Below, one piece after another: positions 1 through 9,637 of a DNA stretch of 64,000 nucleotides; position 1 is the stretch's first letter; the number at the start of each line of letters is the position of its first letter. A model generated the notes under the pieces. It saw nothing but the letters and a program-made list of their open reading frames with translations, searched no databases and was not told where the DNA came from. Origin of the DNA: an uncultured Eubacterium sp. (lineage in GTDB: Bacteria > Bacillota > Clostridia > Oscillospirales > Acutalibacteraceae); the NCBI GenBank assembly GCA_905233545.1, contig CAJOEV010000004.1, positions 23,317 through 87,316 on the forward strand, in the 5' to 3' direction. A program made the translations under genes and the position numbers.

Positions 1-4
1 TATA

Positions 5-33
5 TTGAATAAAAACTATTTATATGCTATTAT
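5..33 (+). promoter_or_regulatory. Sigma-A-type promoter of larC
   Basis: TTGAAT (5-10) and TATTAT (28-33) are separated by 17 bases and lie 33 bases before the larC start. This suggests that larC-larE can be transcribed from here rather than only from an upstream operon. Confidence 0.55.
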
Positions 34-66
34 GATAAAATCTATACATCAGTATAAGGAATTGCT

Positions 67-1233
67 ATGAAAACACTTTATTTTGAATGCTCCTCAGGAG
101 CTGCGGGAGATATGCTTTGCGCTTCCCTGCTTGAGCTTCTTCCCGAAAAAGAAGAATTTGTTAATAAACTGAATAAAGTTTTCAATCCTGAAATTATTTT
201 TGAAGCTGAAAAAGTATGCAAAAACGGTATTTCAGGCACTCATCTTCATGTTGTTATCAACGGCAGCGAGGAGGGCGAAGAACACCATCACCACCACGAA
301 CACCACCACAGAACACTCAGGGATATTGAAAATATAATCAATTCGTTTGATGTTTCTTCAAGTGTTAAAACAAACGCCCTTTCGGTATACAGAATAGTAA
401 CCGAAGCGGAAAGCATAGTTCACGGTATGGAAGTCAGCGAGGTGCATCTTCATGAAGTCGGCGCGCTTGACGCTATTGCGGACATAACCGCATTTTGTAT
501 GCTCGTTGAAGAGCTCGGTGCTGATAAAATAATTGCTTCACCTATAAACGTTGGTTTCGGAACGGTTAATGCGGCGCACGGCGTTTTGCCCGTTCCTGCA
601 CCTGCAACGGCGATTATTCTTGAGGGTATGCCGATTTATACAAACAATGTTTCGGGCGAACTTTGCACACCGACGGGTGCGGCGCTTTTGAAATTCTTTG
701 CAGATGAATACAGATATATGCCCGCAATGAAAATTGATAAAGCAGGATACGGTTTTGGCAAAAAGGAGCTTGAAGTTCTCAACTGCGTTCGCTCATTCAT
801 AGGCGAGAACTGTGAAAACAATCAAGTTAATACTCTTGAGTTCAATATTGACGATATGACCGCCGAAGAAATCGCATTTGCCTGCGAGACATTTTTAGAG
901 AATGGCGCAAAGGATGTTTTTACAACTTCAATCGGAATGAAAAAATCACGCCCAGGAACAAAAATCACCGTTCTTTGTTCTGCAGAAGATAAAGAGAAAA
1001 TGCTCTCCCTTATTTTCAGACACACAACAACGCTCGGCGTTCGTGAAGCAGTTTTTGAAAGATATACTCTCAAAAGAAGCATAGAGAATATTTCTACTCC
1101 ATACGGCGATATAAGAATAAAGCATTCCGAGGGCTTCGGCGTTGAAAAATCCAAGCCCGAGTATGAGGATATTGCAAAGATAGCAAGGGAAAACAATCTA
1201 ACTTTCAGAGAAGCAAAAGCGCTTTTGAGGTAA
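67..1233 (+). CDS. larC: Nickel pincer cofactor biosynthesis protein LarC
   Basis: LarC is the CTP-dependent nickel insertase (cyclometallase) that completes the nickel-pincer nucleotide cofactor of lactate racemase and related LarA enzymes. At 388 residues the protein has the usual full length. The N-terminal GAAGDM motif and the HLHEVGALDAIADI block are family hallmarks. A run of eight histidines with one glutamate at residues 73-81 is a likely nickel-binding loop. In Lactobacillus plantarum the protein is split as larC1/larC2 and joined by frameshifting; here it is one uninterrupted frame. larE follows after 3 bases, so the two are surely co-transcribed. AAGGA lies 7 bases before the ATG. 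No larA or larB is in the window. Confidence 0.93.
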   Translation: MKTLYFECSSGAAGDMLCASLLELLPEKEEFVNKLNKVFNPEIIFEAEKVCKNGISGTHLHVVINGSEEGEEHHHHHEHHHRTLRDIENIINSFDVSSSVKTNALSVYRIVTEAESIVHGMEVSEVHLHEVGALDAIADITAFCMLVEELGADKIIASPINVGFGTVNAAHGVLPVPAPATAIILEGMPIYTNNVSGELCTPTGAALLKFFADEYRYMPAMKIDKAGYGFGKKELEVLNCVRSFIGENCENNQVNTLEFNIDDMTAEEIAFACETFLENGAKDVFTTSIGMKKSRPGTKITVLCSAEDKEKMLSLIFRHTTTLGVREAVFERYTLKRSIENISTPYGDIRIKHSEGFGVEKSKPEYEDIAKIARENNLTFREAKALLR

Positions 1234-1236
1234 GCC

Positions 1237-2034
1237 ATGAACAGTGCTGTTTTAAAAAAAGAAACTCTTGAGCAAAATTTAAAAAATCTCGGCAAAATCG
1301 CCATTGCCTTTTCTTCCGGAGTTGACTCGACCTACCTTCTGAAAACGGCGCACAATATCCTTGGCGACAATGTTATTGCAATAACCGCAAGAGCCTGCTG
1401 TTTTCCGAAAAAGGAGACCGATGAAGCCGAGGAATTCTGCAAAAAAGAAGGGATTAAACAAATCTTTATTGACTTCTCACCTCTTGAAATTGAGGAGTTC
1501 AGAAATAATGTTAAGAACAGGTGTTACCACTGCAAAAAAGCGCTTTTTTCCACAATAAAAGAGATTGCAGGCGATAACGGATTCAGTACTGTTGCCGAGG
1601 GAACAAATTTTGATGATTTAAGCGATTTTCGCCCCGGTATGAAAGCAATAAAGGAGCTGGATATCATCAGTCCCCTTCTCGATGCAGAGCTTACGAAAAA
1701 TGAAATACGCTTTCTGTCAGAGGAAGCGGGACTTTCAACATTCGATAAGCCCTCGTATGCGTGCCTTGCTTCAAGAGTTGCATACGGTGAAGAAATAACC
1801 GAGGAAAAACTTTTAATGGTTGAAAGGGCGGAAAACAAGCTTTTCAGCCTCGGAATCAATCAGTCAAGAGTTCGCGTTCACGGAAATCTTGCGCGAATTG
1901 AAGTTTGCAAAGATGACTTTTTGAAACTGCTTATGGCATGTGACGAAGTGAATGATTGTTTGAAAGAGCTCGGTTTCACATTTGTTTCAATGGATTTAGA
2001 AGGCTACAAAACAGGTAATATGAATGTTTATTGA
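1237..2034 (+). CDS. larE: ATP-dependent sulfur transferase LarE
   Basis: LarE adenylates the carboxylates of the pyridinium dicarboxylate precursor and inserts sulfur to make the pincer ligand. The PP-loop SSGVDST is at residues 26-32, which places it in the N-type ATP pyrophosphatase superfamily. Cys176 in SYACLASR matches the sacrificial cysteine of the L. plantarum enzyme. Cys96 and Cys99 form an additional CxxC (RCYHCKK). Three cysteines of this kind are, from memory, the mark of LarE proteins that use a [4Fe-4S] cluster and do not consume their own cysteine, so this one may be catalytic. Its length of 265 residues is normal. It ends just before a strong terminator. Confidence 0.92.
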   Translation: MNSAVLKKETLEQNLKNLGKIAIAFSSGVDSTYLLKTAHNILGDNVIAITARACCFPKKETDEAEEFCKKEGIKQIFIDFSPLEIEEFRNNVKNRCYHCKKALFSTIKEIAGDNGFSTVAEGTNFDDLSDFRPGMKAIKELDIISPLLDAELTKNEIRFLSEEAGLSTFDKPSYACLASRVAYGEEITEEKLLMVERAENKLFSLGINQSRVRVHGNLARIEVCKDDFLKLLMACDEVNDCLKELGFTFVSMDLEGYKTGNMNVY

Positions 2035-2041
2035 CAAGCAA

Positions 2042-2070
2042 AACGGACGAATCTAAGCGTCCGTTTTTTG
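2042..2070 (+). terminator. Rho-independent terminator after larE
   Basis: An 8-bp stem, AACGGACG (2042-2049) with CGTCCGTT (2058-2065), is followed by a T run. Confidence 0.85.
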
Positions 2071-2143
2071 TTATATTAGACAAAAAATTAATAATAGTCC
2101 ATCATCTATCTATTAATATATCATTAACTTTCGGCTTTAATAT

Positions 2144-2172
2144 TGTTTTTAATTTTCTAAGAGAGTATAATA
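2144..2172 (+). promoter_or_regulatory. Promoter for the ymdB-lipoprotein operon
   Basis: TTGTTT (2144-2149), a 17-base spacer and TATAAT (2167-2172). The short leader contains a GGGG/CCCC hairpin (about 2186-2199) before the gene start. Confidence 0.6.
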
Positions 2173-2214
2173 TATACAATTTTTGGGGATAGAGCCCCAT
2201 AGAAACGGTGAAAT

Positions 2215-2988
2215 ATGAAAATTTTAGCAATTGGTGATGTTGTTTCAAAGCAGGGATGTGAATATCTCAGACAGACGCTTCCGAAGCTGAAAAAAGACTA
2301 CAGTGCCGATATCGTTATTGTTAACGGCGAAAACTCGGCAGTGGGAAACGGAATAACTCCGCATAGCGCAAAATATATTTTTGATTCAGGCGCAGATGTT
2401 ATTACTCTCGGAAATCACGCGTTAAGACGCCCTGAAATTGCGGATTATCTTGAAGAAAACGAGTTTATCATCCGCCCTGAAAACTATCACAAAAGTGCTC
2501 CCGGAAAGGGATATACAATTGTTGACAAGGGATACGCCCGCGTTCTTGTTGCAAATATGCAGGGCGCCGTTTATCTTGACAATATTGAAAACCCGTTTGA
2601 TTCGGCAGACAGAATTCTCAAAATCGCCGAAAATGAGGGAATAAACATCATTCTTATTGATTTTCACGCCGAGGCAAGCAGTGAAAAAAGGGCAATGGGA
2701 TTTTATCTTGATTCAAAGATTTCAGCTCTTTTCGGCACACACACCCATGTTCAGACCTCGGACGAACAGATTCTTCCCTGCGGAACAGGATATATAACCG
2801 ACCTCGGTATGACGGGTCCGTATTACTCCGTTCTCGGTATTGCGCCCGAAAAGGCGATACAGAAAATGCAGACCAATCTTCCCGTTAAGTTCGCTGTTAA
2901 TGACGGTCCCTGTGTTGTTGAGGGATGCTGTTTTGAAATTGATAACAAAACCGGAAAAACCATTTCTATAGAAAGGTTTAGAAGATGA
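2215..2988 (+). CDS. ymdB: YmdB-like metallophosphoesterase (TIGR00282 family)
   Basis: This is a dinuclear-metal phosphoesterase of the family that includes Bacillus subtilis YmdB, a cyclic-nucleotide phosphodiesterase that influences biofilm and motility genes. Visible family motifs are GDVVSKQG near the N-terminus, NGENSAVG, GNHALRR, the FHAEASSEK block and GTHTHVQT, which together supply the metal-binding Asp, Asn and His residues. Its length (257 residues) fits the family. The next gene starts inside its stop codon (ATGA overlap), so the two are translationally coupled. The substrate in this organism cannot be read from sequence. Confidence 0.88.
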   Translation: MKILAIGDVVSKQGCEYLRQTLPKLKKDYSADIVIVNGENSAVGNGITPHSAKYIFDSGADVITLGNHALRRPEIADYLEENEFIIRPENYHKSAPGKGYTIVDKGYARVLVANMQGAVYLDNIENPFDSADRILKIAENEGINIILIDFHAEASSEKRAMGFYLDSKISALFGTHTHVQTSDEQILPCGTGYITDLGMTGPYYSVLGIAPEKAIQKMQTNLPVKFAVNDGPCVVEGCCFEIDNKTGKTISIERFRR

Positions 2989-4481
2989 TAAAAAAATACT
3001 TTTCAGTTTTTCTTTCGATTGTTCTGGTGCTTCTTGCATTAACAGCCTGTTCTTCAAAAAACGGCAATCAATCGAAACATACGGTCATCACTCAGGCGGT
3101 GACCGAAGTAATTGAGGACCAGTCGGGATTTAAGCTCAGCTATACTCAGTCGGATTCTCTGAATCCGTTTCAGTCCGACACACTCAACAATCAGGTTGTT
3201 GAAAACCTTGTTTTTGAATCCCTTTTCGTTCTGGATGAAAGCTATGAGCCCCAGCCGATGCTTGCAACAAGCTACTCGTACACCGATTCAAAAACACTTT
3301 CAGTTACTATTGCAAGCGGCAACAAGTTTTCAAACGGCGACGAGCTCACTGCTCAGAGCATTGTTTATTCATTCAACGAGGCAAAAGGCTCCTCACACTG
3401 GCAAAACAGCCTTAAGCCCATAGCGAGTGCTTCTGCTCAGAGCGAAACGGTAATTGATTTTAAGCTCAACTACCCCAATCCGAATGCTCACAAGCTTTTA
3501 ACCTTCGCTATTGCCAGCACAAAAACGGATAAAAATGGCTATCCGATAGGCTCGGGCAGATATAAATTCGGCGAAGGAAACGGAATGGTTTATCTTGAAC
3601 TCAACACAAAGAAAAGCGATTTCAACCCTCGTTTCACAAAAATACCGCTTGTTAATATTGCTTCCGAGGATTCAATCGAGAACGCGATTAACATCGGAAA
3701 TATAAGCTACACATTCCGCGATTTATCGAGCGGTAAAAGTGTTAAAATACAAAGCAATAAAAAAGCTGTTAACCTTAACAACCTTGTTTATATAGGAATG
3801 AACTGCAACTCGGGAATAACGCAAAATGAAAACATCCGAAAAGCAATTTCCCTTGCTGCAGACAGAGACGCAATTGTTAAAAGCGCTTATCAGGGCTTTG
3901 CAAAAAGTGCGGTTTCAGTTTTCAACAGTTCAAGCGCCATCGGCAAGCAAACCGCTGTTTTCAGCAAAAATGCAGACCTTTCTGCTGCAAGACAGGCAAT
4001 AGACCTCAGCGGAGTAAAAAGTGAGGATTTGAAAATTGATATTCTTACCAATTCAAACCCGAGCAGACTTGCGGTTGCAAGACTGATGAAACAGCAGCTT
4101 GAGGCAATCGGCTTTACGGTTACCGTTAACAAAGAGAAAAATAAAACATACAAATACAAAGTCAAAAACAAAGTATTCAGCTTGTATATCGGCGAAACAA
4201 AAATTCCCAATGATATGAATCTGAACAGCTTTTTCACATACGGCGGTGCAACGAGCTACGGAATCAATCTCGACTCGGGCAAGACAGCCAAAGCATACAA
4301 AGGTTATCTTAATTCCGAAAACGAAATAGGAAGCTTCGTTTTGAATTTCACTCAGGAAATGCCCTTTGTTCCCCTTGTTTACAGACAGGGAATGATTTGT
4401 TATTCAAAATCACTGCACGGCGATATGCAGGGATATGTTGACAATTATTTTTCAAATATTCAGGATTGGTATTACAATTAA
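2985..4481 (+). CDS. ABC transporter substrate-binding lipoprotein (peptide/nickel SBP family 5)
   Basis: An N-terminal signal peptide ends in the lipobox LTAC, so the mature protein should be lipid-anchored on the outer face of the membrane. The rest looks like an extracellular solute-binding protein of family 5 (DppA/OppA/NikA): NPFQSDTLNNQVVENLVFESLF is the characteristic early block, followed by LSVTIASGNKFSNGD and IRKAISLAADRDAI. At 498 residues it is full length. No permease or ATPase gene is adjacent, so it is an orphan binding protein, and its substrate is not determinable. It overlaps the ymdB-like gene by 4 bases. Confidence 0.85.
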   Translation: MIKKYFSVFLSIVLVLLALTACSSKNGNQSKHTVITQAVTEVIEDQSGFKLSYTQSDSLNPFQSDTLNNQVVENLVFESLFVLDESYEPQPMLATSYSYTDSKTLSVTIASGNKFSNGDELTAQSIVYSFNEAKGSSHWQNSLKPIASASAQSETVIDFKLNYPNPNAHKLLTFAIASTKTDKNGYPIGSGRYKFGEGNGMVYLELNTKKSDFNPRFTKIPLVNIASEDSIENAINIGNISYTFRDLSSGKSVKIQSNKKAVNLNNLVYIGMNCNSGITQNENIRKAISLAADRDAIVKSAYQGFAKSAVSVFNSSSAIGKQTAVFSKNADLSAARQAIDLSGVKSEDLKIDILTNSNPSRLAVARLMKQQLEAIGFTVTVNKEKNKTYKYKVKNKVFSLYIGETKIPNDMNLNSFFTYGGATSYGINLDSGKTAKAYKGYLNSENEIGSFVLNFTQEMPFVPLVYRQGMICYSKSLHGDMQGYVDNYFSNIQDWYYN

Positions 4482-4535
4482 CGCAGGCGATATGTAATAA
4501 TTTTGCAGGCAAAAATGTTTTAACAGGAGGATATT

Positions 4536-4892
4536 ATGATTAAATTTGAAAATCCCCAGGGATATATTGAAATCACAAACAACTATTTTGCACATCTGGT
4601 CGGCAATGCCGCTCAGAGCTGTTTCGGCGTTACCAGAATGGTTAACCCGAACCCCTATCATTCAATAAAATCAATAATCAAGAACAAAGCCGAGCTTGAT
4701 AACTCCAACCAGGGCGTTATTGTTAAGAGCATTAACGGCGCGCTTGTTATTGATTTGCACATTGCAATATCATACGGCGTTAATATTGCAACCATAACCG
4801 ACAGCATTGTTAATAAAGTCAGATACACTGTTGAAAGCGCAACAGGTCTTAAGGTATCAAAGGTCAACGTTCATGTTGATGCGTTAAATTAA
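4536..4892 (+). CDS. Asp23/Gls24 family protein (YloU-like)
   Basis: A short acidic protein (118 residues) of the Asp23/Gls24 family, which in Firmicutes sits at the membrane and is linked to envelope stress. The segment GALVIDLHIAISYGVNI followed by a helix and VSKVNVHVDAL is the conserved core. An AGGAGG site precedes the ATG. In Firmicutes a gene of this family commonly precedes a DAK2/YloV gene, exactly as seen here, so this is the YloU-type member and not a true stress-induced Asp23. Confidence 0.88.
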   Translation: MIKFENPQGYIEITNNYFAHLVGNAAQSCFGVTRMVNPNPYHSIKSIIKNKAELDNSNQGVIVKSINGALVIDLHIAISYGVNIATITDSIVNKVRYTVESATGLKVSKVNVHVDALN

Positions 4893-4929
4893 CTTGTTTG
4901 ATTTATTCACTTACTATGGAGGTTAACCA

Positions 4930-6588
4930 ATGATTACAGGACAAATGTTTCGCGACGGCATTATTTCGGGTGCTAACAACATCTCGAACAGCCGTCAGGC
5001 AGTGGATGCCTTAAATATATTCCCCGTTCCCGACGGTGATACGGGAACAAATATGAGCATGACAATCAGCGCAGCTTCAAAAGAGGTTTCATCGCTTGCG
5101 GACGATGAACCGCTTTCGGAGGTTTCAAAGCGCTGTGCCTCGGCATTGCTCAGAGGCGCAAGAGGAAACTCGGGCGTTATTCTTTCACTGATTTTCAGAG
5201 GCTTTTCAAAAGCCTTTAAAGATATTGACGAAGCATCTTCACAGGATATTGCAAAAGCATTCCGCCTTGGATGCGAATCTGCATATAAAGCAGTTATGAA
5301 GCCCACCGAGGGAACTATTCTGACCGTTGTCAGAATGGCTGCCGAGGCTGCGGAAGAATCTGCAAAAACCGAGGAAGACCCGCTTGAAGTTTGTTTTGCG
5401 GCGCTTCAGGCAGCTAAACAAGCGCTTGCAACAACTCCCGAACTGCTTCCCGTTTTAAAGAAGGCAGGTGTTGTTGACGCAGGCGGTCAGGGATTCATAC
5501 TCATCCTTGAGGGCTTCCAGAGTGTTTTTGAAAACGGTGCTGTTGTTCAGGGCGTTGACGAAGGCGTTAAGCCCGTTGAAACTCCCGACAAAACCATCGT
5601 CGGCAGCGCAAGCAGTGATATTGAATTCGGTTACTGTTCTGAATTCCTTATTGAAAAAGCGGAAGATGCAAAGGAAAAAGACCCTCTCAAACTCCGCGCA
5701 TATCTTGAATCCATTGGCGACTGCGTTGTAGTTGTTGACGACGATAGTATTATCAAAGTTCACGTTCACTCAAACTGCCCGGGTACCGTAATTCAGTCCG
5801 CACTTAAATACGGTCAGCTTATCAACATAAAAATTGACAATATGCGCTATCAGCACAGAAATGCCGAAGTAGGCGTTAAGGAGGGCAGCACTCCCGTTGA
5901 GCCGACTGTTATGGAGCCCGAAAACGATTACGGCTTTGTTGCAGTATGTGCAGGAAAGGGTGTTGAGGACTTATTTGTTGACCTCGGCTGTGATTCAATT
6001 GTCAGCGGCGGTCAGACCATGAATCCTTCAACCGACGACATATTAAACGCAATTATGCAAACCCCTGCAAAAACCGTTTTTGTTCTTCCGAACAACAAAA
6101 ACATAATTATGGCTGCCGAGCAGGCAATTCCTCTCGCAAACGACAGAGAAGTCCGAGTTCTTCAGACAAAAACCATTCCCCAGGGCATTTCGGCAATGCT
6201 TGCTTTTGACGATTCTCTCAGCGCAGACGACAACCAGATGACAATGATGGAAATGGCTGACGCTGTTGAAACAGGACTTGTTACCTTTGCCGCAAGGGAC
6301 AGCGAGATTGACGGCAAGCCAATCAGCCAGGGTCAGATTATGGGAATGACCAATGGCAAGATTAAGTTTATCGGCGACGATAAAGAGGATATTGCTTTCA
6401 AAACCGTTGACAAGCTCTTCAAGCGCAACACCCATTCAATGGTAACTCTCATCTACGGTGAGGATGTAAGCGAGGAAGATGCAGCAAAGGTTGAAGAAAA
6501 ACTCAGCGAAAAATACAAAAATGATATTGAAATAAGCGTTATAAACGGCGCTCAGCCTGTTTATTACTATATAATTTCGGTGGAATAA
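4930..6588 (+). CDS. DAK2/DegV-type protein, fatty acid kinase FakA-like (YloV)
   Basis: The N-terminal third is a DhaL/DAK2 ATP-binding domain with DGDTGTNMSMT (metal-ATP binding aspartates) and RGNSGVILS. The C-terminal half is the YloV-specific region with a FakB-interaction-like domain. In Staphylococcus aureus FakA phosphorylates FakB-bound fatty acids to feed phospholipid synthesis. Its length of 552 residues is typical. It overlaps recG by one base (stop TAATG), matching the Firmicutes yloU-yloV-recG neighbourhood. No fakB was recognised in this window. Confidence 0.86.
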   Translation: MITGQMFRDGIISGANNISNSRQAVDALNIFPVPDGDTGTNMSMTISAASKEVSSLADDEPLSEVSKRCASALLRGARGNSGVILSLIFRGFSKAFKDIDEASSQDIAKAFRLGCESAYKAVMKPTEGTILTVVRMAAEAAEESAKTEEDPLEVCFAALQAAKQALATTPELLPVLKKAGVVDAGGQGFILILEGFQSVFENGAVVQGVDEGVKPVETPDKTIVGSASSDIEFGYCSEFLIEKAEDAKEKDPLKLRAYLESIGDCVVVVDDDSIIKVHVHSNCPGTVIQSALKYGQLINIKIDNMRYQHRNAEVGVKEGSTPVEPTVMEPENDYGFVAVCAGKGVEDLFVDLGCDSIVSGGQTMNPSTDDILNAIMQTPAKTVFVLPNNKNIIMAAEQAIPLANDREVRVLQTKTIPQGISAMLAFDDSLSADDNQMTMMEMADAVETGLVTFAARDSEIDGKPISQGQIMGMTNGKIKFIGDDKEDIAFKTVDKLFKRNTHSMVTLIYGEDVSEEDAAKVEEKLSEKYKNDIEISVINGAQPVYYYIISVE

Positions 6589-8609
6589 TGGAAAATTACA
6601 GCGAATTTAATATTCAATATATAAAAGGTGTTGGAGAAAAAAGAGCCCGGCTTTTCAACAAGCTGGGCATTTATTCGGTTGCGGATTTAATTCATTTCTA
6701 TCCAAGAAAGTATCAGGACTGGAACAACTGTGAAACAGTTATTTCTGCGCCCGAAAACGAGAATGTTGCAATCAAGGCAACGATGATAACCCCCGTTAAA
6801 GAGAGCTTAATAAGAAAGGGCTTAACCCTTTACAAATGCAATTTCTCGGACGGACAAACGGTTATTCATGTAACCATTTTCAACAACAAATATCTTGCAA
6901 AGGCACTTAGAACATTTGATGAATACATTCTCTACGGCAAGGTTGAAAAAAGCTTTACGGGCGCATTTATGAGTTCGCCCCAGATTGAGAAGGCTGAAAC
7001 TGCGCAGGGCATTCATCCGATATACAGCGCAACCGAAAATCTCAACTCAAAGGCAATTGCAAAGGTTGTGAAGACGGCGCTTGATAAATTTGAATATTTC
7101 GAGGATACTCTCGACAGTGAAATCCGAGCTGAATATAATCTTTGTTCTCTTGATTTTGCAATAAGGCAAATTCATTTTCCGAGCAACGAAAACAATATTG
7201 AAGAAGCACGGAAAAGACTGATTTTTGAAGAACTCTTAACTCTTCAGCTCGGTCTTATGAAACTAAGAGATAAAAAAGAAACAAAGAATAATTTTGTAAT
7301 CAAAAAGGACTTTACCGAGGAGTTTTTCTCACTTCTTCCCTTTGAGGCGACAAACGCTCAGAAAAAAGCAATTTCAGACTGCATCAGAGATATGATGAGC
7401 AGCAAAACAATGAACAGGCTTGTTCAGGGTGATGTCGGCTCGGGAAAAACAGCAGTTGCGGCAGCAGCAATGTTCACCGCAATAAAAAACGGCTATCAAA
7501 GCGCAATGATGGCGCCGACGGAAATACTCGCAAGCCAGCATTTTGAATCACTTTCAAAACTTTTTGAAAATACGGATATAAAAATCGCCCTGCTGACAGG
7601 CTCAACAAGGGCAAAAGAAAAACGCGAGATTAAAGAGGCGCTTATGGGCGGTAAAATTGATTTGATTGTCGGCACCCATGCGCTTATTCAGAATGATGTT
7701 GAATTCAAAAATCTTGCGCTCGTCATAACCGACGAACAGCACCGTTTCGGAGTTGAGCAGAGGGCAAGCCTTGCATTGAAGAGCGCTTCACCGCACCTTA
7801 TGGTTATGAGCGCAACGCCCATTCCGAGAACTCTCGGACTGATTATCTACGGCGACCTTGACATCAGCGTTCTTGATGAGCTTCCTGCAGGAAGAAAAGC
7901 AATAAGAACGGATTTTGTTGATTCATCATATCATCAGAGAATTTATAACTTCATCAAAAAAACGGTTGATGAAGGGCGTCAGGCATATATTGTATGTCCG
8001 CTTGTTGAAGAGGGAGAAAGTGAATTAATCTCGGCAAAGGAATATGCAACCGAGCTGAGCGAAAAACACTTTGAGGGATACAATCTTGCTCTGCTACACG
8101 GAAAGATGAAGGCAAAGGATAAAGACAAGGTTATGCAGTCCTTTGCAAACGGAGAGGTTGATATTCTTGTTTCAACAACAGTTGTTGAAGTTGGAGTTGA
8201 TGTTCCGAATGCAACTATTATGCTTATTGAAAACGCAGACCGTTTCGGGCTTTCACAGCTTCATCAGCTCAGAGGAAGAGTCGGCAGAGGCAGCGAGCAG
8301 AGCTACTGCATTCTTGTGTCCGACAGCAAGGGTGAAAACACAAGAAACCGCCTTGAGATTATGAAGGAAACAAGCGACGGATTCAAAATAGCGGACTACG
8401 ACCTCAAAACAAGGGGTCCCGGTGATTTCTTCGGAAAGCGCCAGCACGGTCTCCCCAATCTTGTTATTGCGGATATGCTTGAGGATATGGACACACTTAT
8501 GGAGTGCCAGGAATGTGCAAAGAGAATGCTTAAAGAGGACGAAAATCTTGATAAATATCCACTGCTCTGCGATCAAATCAGCGATATGTTCAGAAAAGCA
8601 GAATATTAG
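6588..8609 (+). CDS. recG: ATP-dependent DNA helicase RecG
   Basis: RecG reverses stalled replication forks and branch-migrates Holliday junctions. It has an N-terminal wedge/OB domain (QYIKGVGEKRARLFNKLGI at the start), then superfamily 2 motifs: Walker A GDVGSGKTAVA, DEQH (motif II), MSATPIPRTL (motif III), TTVVEVGVDVPNA, and QLRGRVGRG (motif VI). At 673 residues it is complete. It is the last gene of the asp23-like/DAK2/recG operon. Confidence 0.96.
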   Translation: MENYSEFNIQYIKGVGEKRARLFNKLGIYSVADLIHFYPRKYQDWNNCETVISAPENENVAIKATMITPVKESLIRKGLTLYKCNFSDGQTVIHVTIFNNKYLAKALRTFDEYILYGKVEKSFTGAFMSSPQIEKAETAQGIHPIYSATENLNSKAIAKVVKTALDKFEYFEDTLDSEIRAEYNLCSLDFAIRQIHFPSNENNIEEARKRLIFEELLTLQLGLMKLRDKKETKNNFVIKKDFTEEFFSLLPFEATNAQKKAISDCIRDMMSSKTMNRLVQGDVGSGKTAVAAAAMFTAIKNGYQSAMMAPTEILASQHFESLSKLFENTDIKIALLTGSTRAKEKREIKEALMGGKIDLIVGTHALIQNDVEFKNLALVITDEQHRFGVEQRASLALKSASPHLMVMSATPIPRTLGLIIYGDLDISVLDELPAGRKAIRTDFVDSSYHQRIYNFIKKTVDEGRQAYIVCPLVEEGESELISAKEYATELSEKHFEGYNLALLHGKMKAKDKDKVMQSFANGEVDILVSTTVVEVGVDVPNATIMLIENADRFGLSQLHQLRGRVGRGSEQSYCILVSDSKGENTRNRLEIMKETSDGFKIADYDLKTRGPGDFFGKRQHGLPNLVIADMLEDMDTLMECQECAKRMLKEDENLDKYPLLCDQISDMFRKAEY

Positions 8610-8672
8610 TTGTTAGGGGCAAGTGACAAGTGGCTGGTTCTCTCAATTTTAATTATGCAAAAACATTGCAGA

Positions 8673-8717
8673 AAAGGGGCTGCTCACTCTTTGTGAGACA
8701 GCCCCCCTTTTTAGTTT
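8673..8717. terminator. Bidirectional terminator between recG and the lipoprotein gene
   Basis: A long stem formed by GGGGCTG and CAGCCCC, with an inner CTCAC/GTGAG stem, is flanked by an A run on one side and a T run on the other. It serves both convergent genes. Confidence 0.85.
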
Positions 8718-8722
8718 AATTA

Positions 8723-9616
8723 TTATTGTTTTAAATCGAAAGTGCCTGTGTAGTAATTCGGCTGGAACTCTCCCCAATCCTCAAGAACTGCTTCAAGATT
8801 TGGTTTATCTTTTTCGTCTGCACCTGTAAAATATAAGCCGAGTGCAGTTGTCTGAGTGAACTTTGTTTTATCTTCGCCTTCATACTGCTTTCTTACACTG
8901 ACATTAACCGAATATTCGCTGGAAGCGCCGTCTTTGTCTACAACCAGCTTGCCCTTGTCATTCACTGAGATATCATAAGTATCTTTGCCAAGCGTTAGTG
9001 TTCCGTCGGCAATAGTAATTTCGCCCTGTTCGGATGTCCATGTGCCTGCAAAAGAATCAAGAGCAATCTTGTTTTTAGATACTGCTGAATCTATGCTTCC
9101 GTTTTCATCTGCACGGTACATAATCATAAGAGCATGCTGTGAAGAATCCATGTTTTCATCGGTTGTATCTTCAACATTTGTGAAATAAAGCGCGTCATTA
9201 TCAACATTATAGGTTGAATAGGAAACAACTGTTGACTTTGTTGTTTTGCCGTCAACATCCGTACTTTCCATTTCCGACTCATCACACATAACCTTGTATT
9301 CTCCCAGAGTTAAACAAGTGAATTTCACTTCTGTTTCGCCGTATTCGGAAGTTGATTTTACAGTTCCATCCTCGTTATAAACATAACTTATTGTACCGTC
9401 CGCGCTCTTCCATGTGCCAATTAAATCCTTGTCAATGCTTCCATCGGCAATATCAGAAAGCGCATTATACTTCCCTTTAATTCCGAGCGCATCATCGGTC
9501 ACCATAAGAGAATCAAGCTTGTCGCGAAGATTAACCTCTTTGCCTATGCTCATACCGCAGCCGAAAAGCGCCGCTGTCATTAATAAACATAAAACAATAC
9601 TTAATGCTTTTTTCAT
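8723..9616 (-). CDS. Uncharacterised lipoprotein
   Basis: The signal peptide ends in the lipobox LFGC, so the product is a surface lipoprotein of 297 residues. Two parts of the mature region read like a repeated beta-rich unit (LIGTWKSADGTISY near residue 65 and FAGTWTSEQGEITI near residue 190), which suggests two copies of a lipocalin-like or DUF-type beta-barrel. There is no catalytic motif. It sits upstream of nothing obvious and is followed by the shared terminator. Function unknown. Confidence 0.75.
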   Translation of the reverse strand: MKKALSIVLCLLMTAALFGCGMSIGKEVNLRDKLDSLMVTDDALGIKGKYNALSDIADGSIDKDLIGTWKSADGTISYVYNEDGTVKSTSEYGETEVKFTCLTLGEYKVMCDESEMESTDVDGKTTKSTVVSYSTYNVDNDALYFTNVEDTTDENMDSSQHALMIMYRADENGSIDSAVSKNKIALDSFAGTWTSEQGEITIADGTLTLGKDTYDISVNDKGKLVVDKDGASSEYSVNVSVRKQYEGEDKTKFTQTTALGLYFTGADEKDKPNLEAVLEDWGEFQPNYYTGTFDLKQ

Positions 9617-9637
9617 TTTTACACCTTCAAAGTACTC

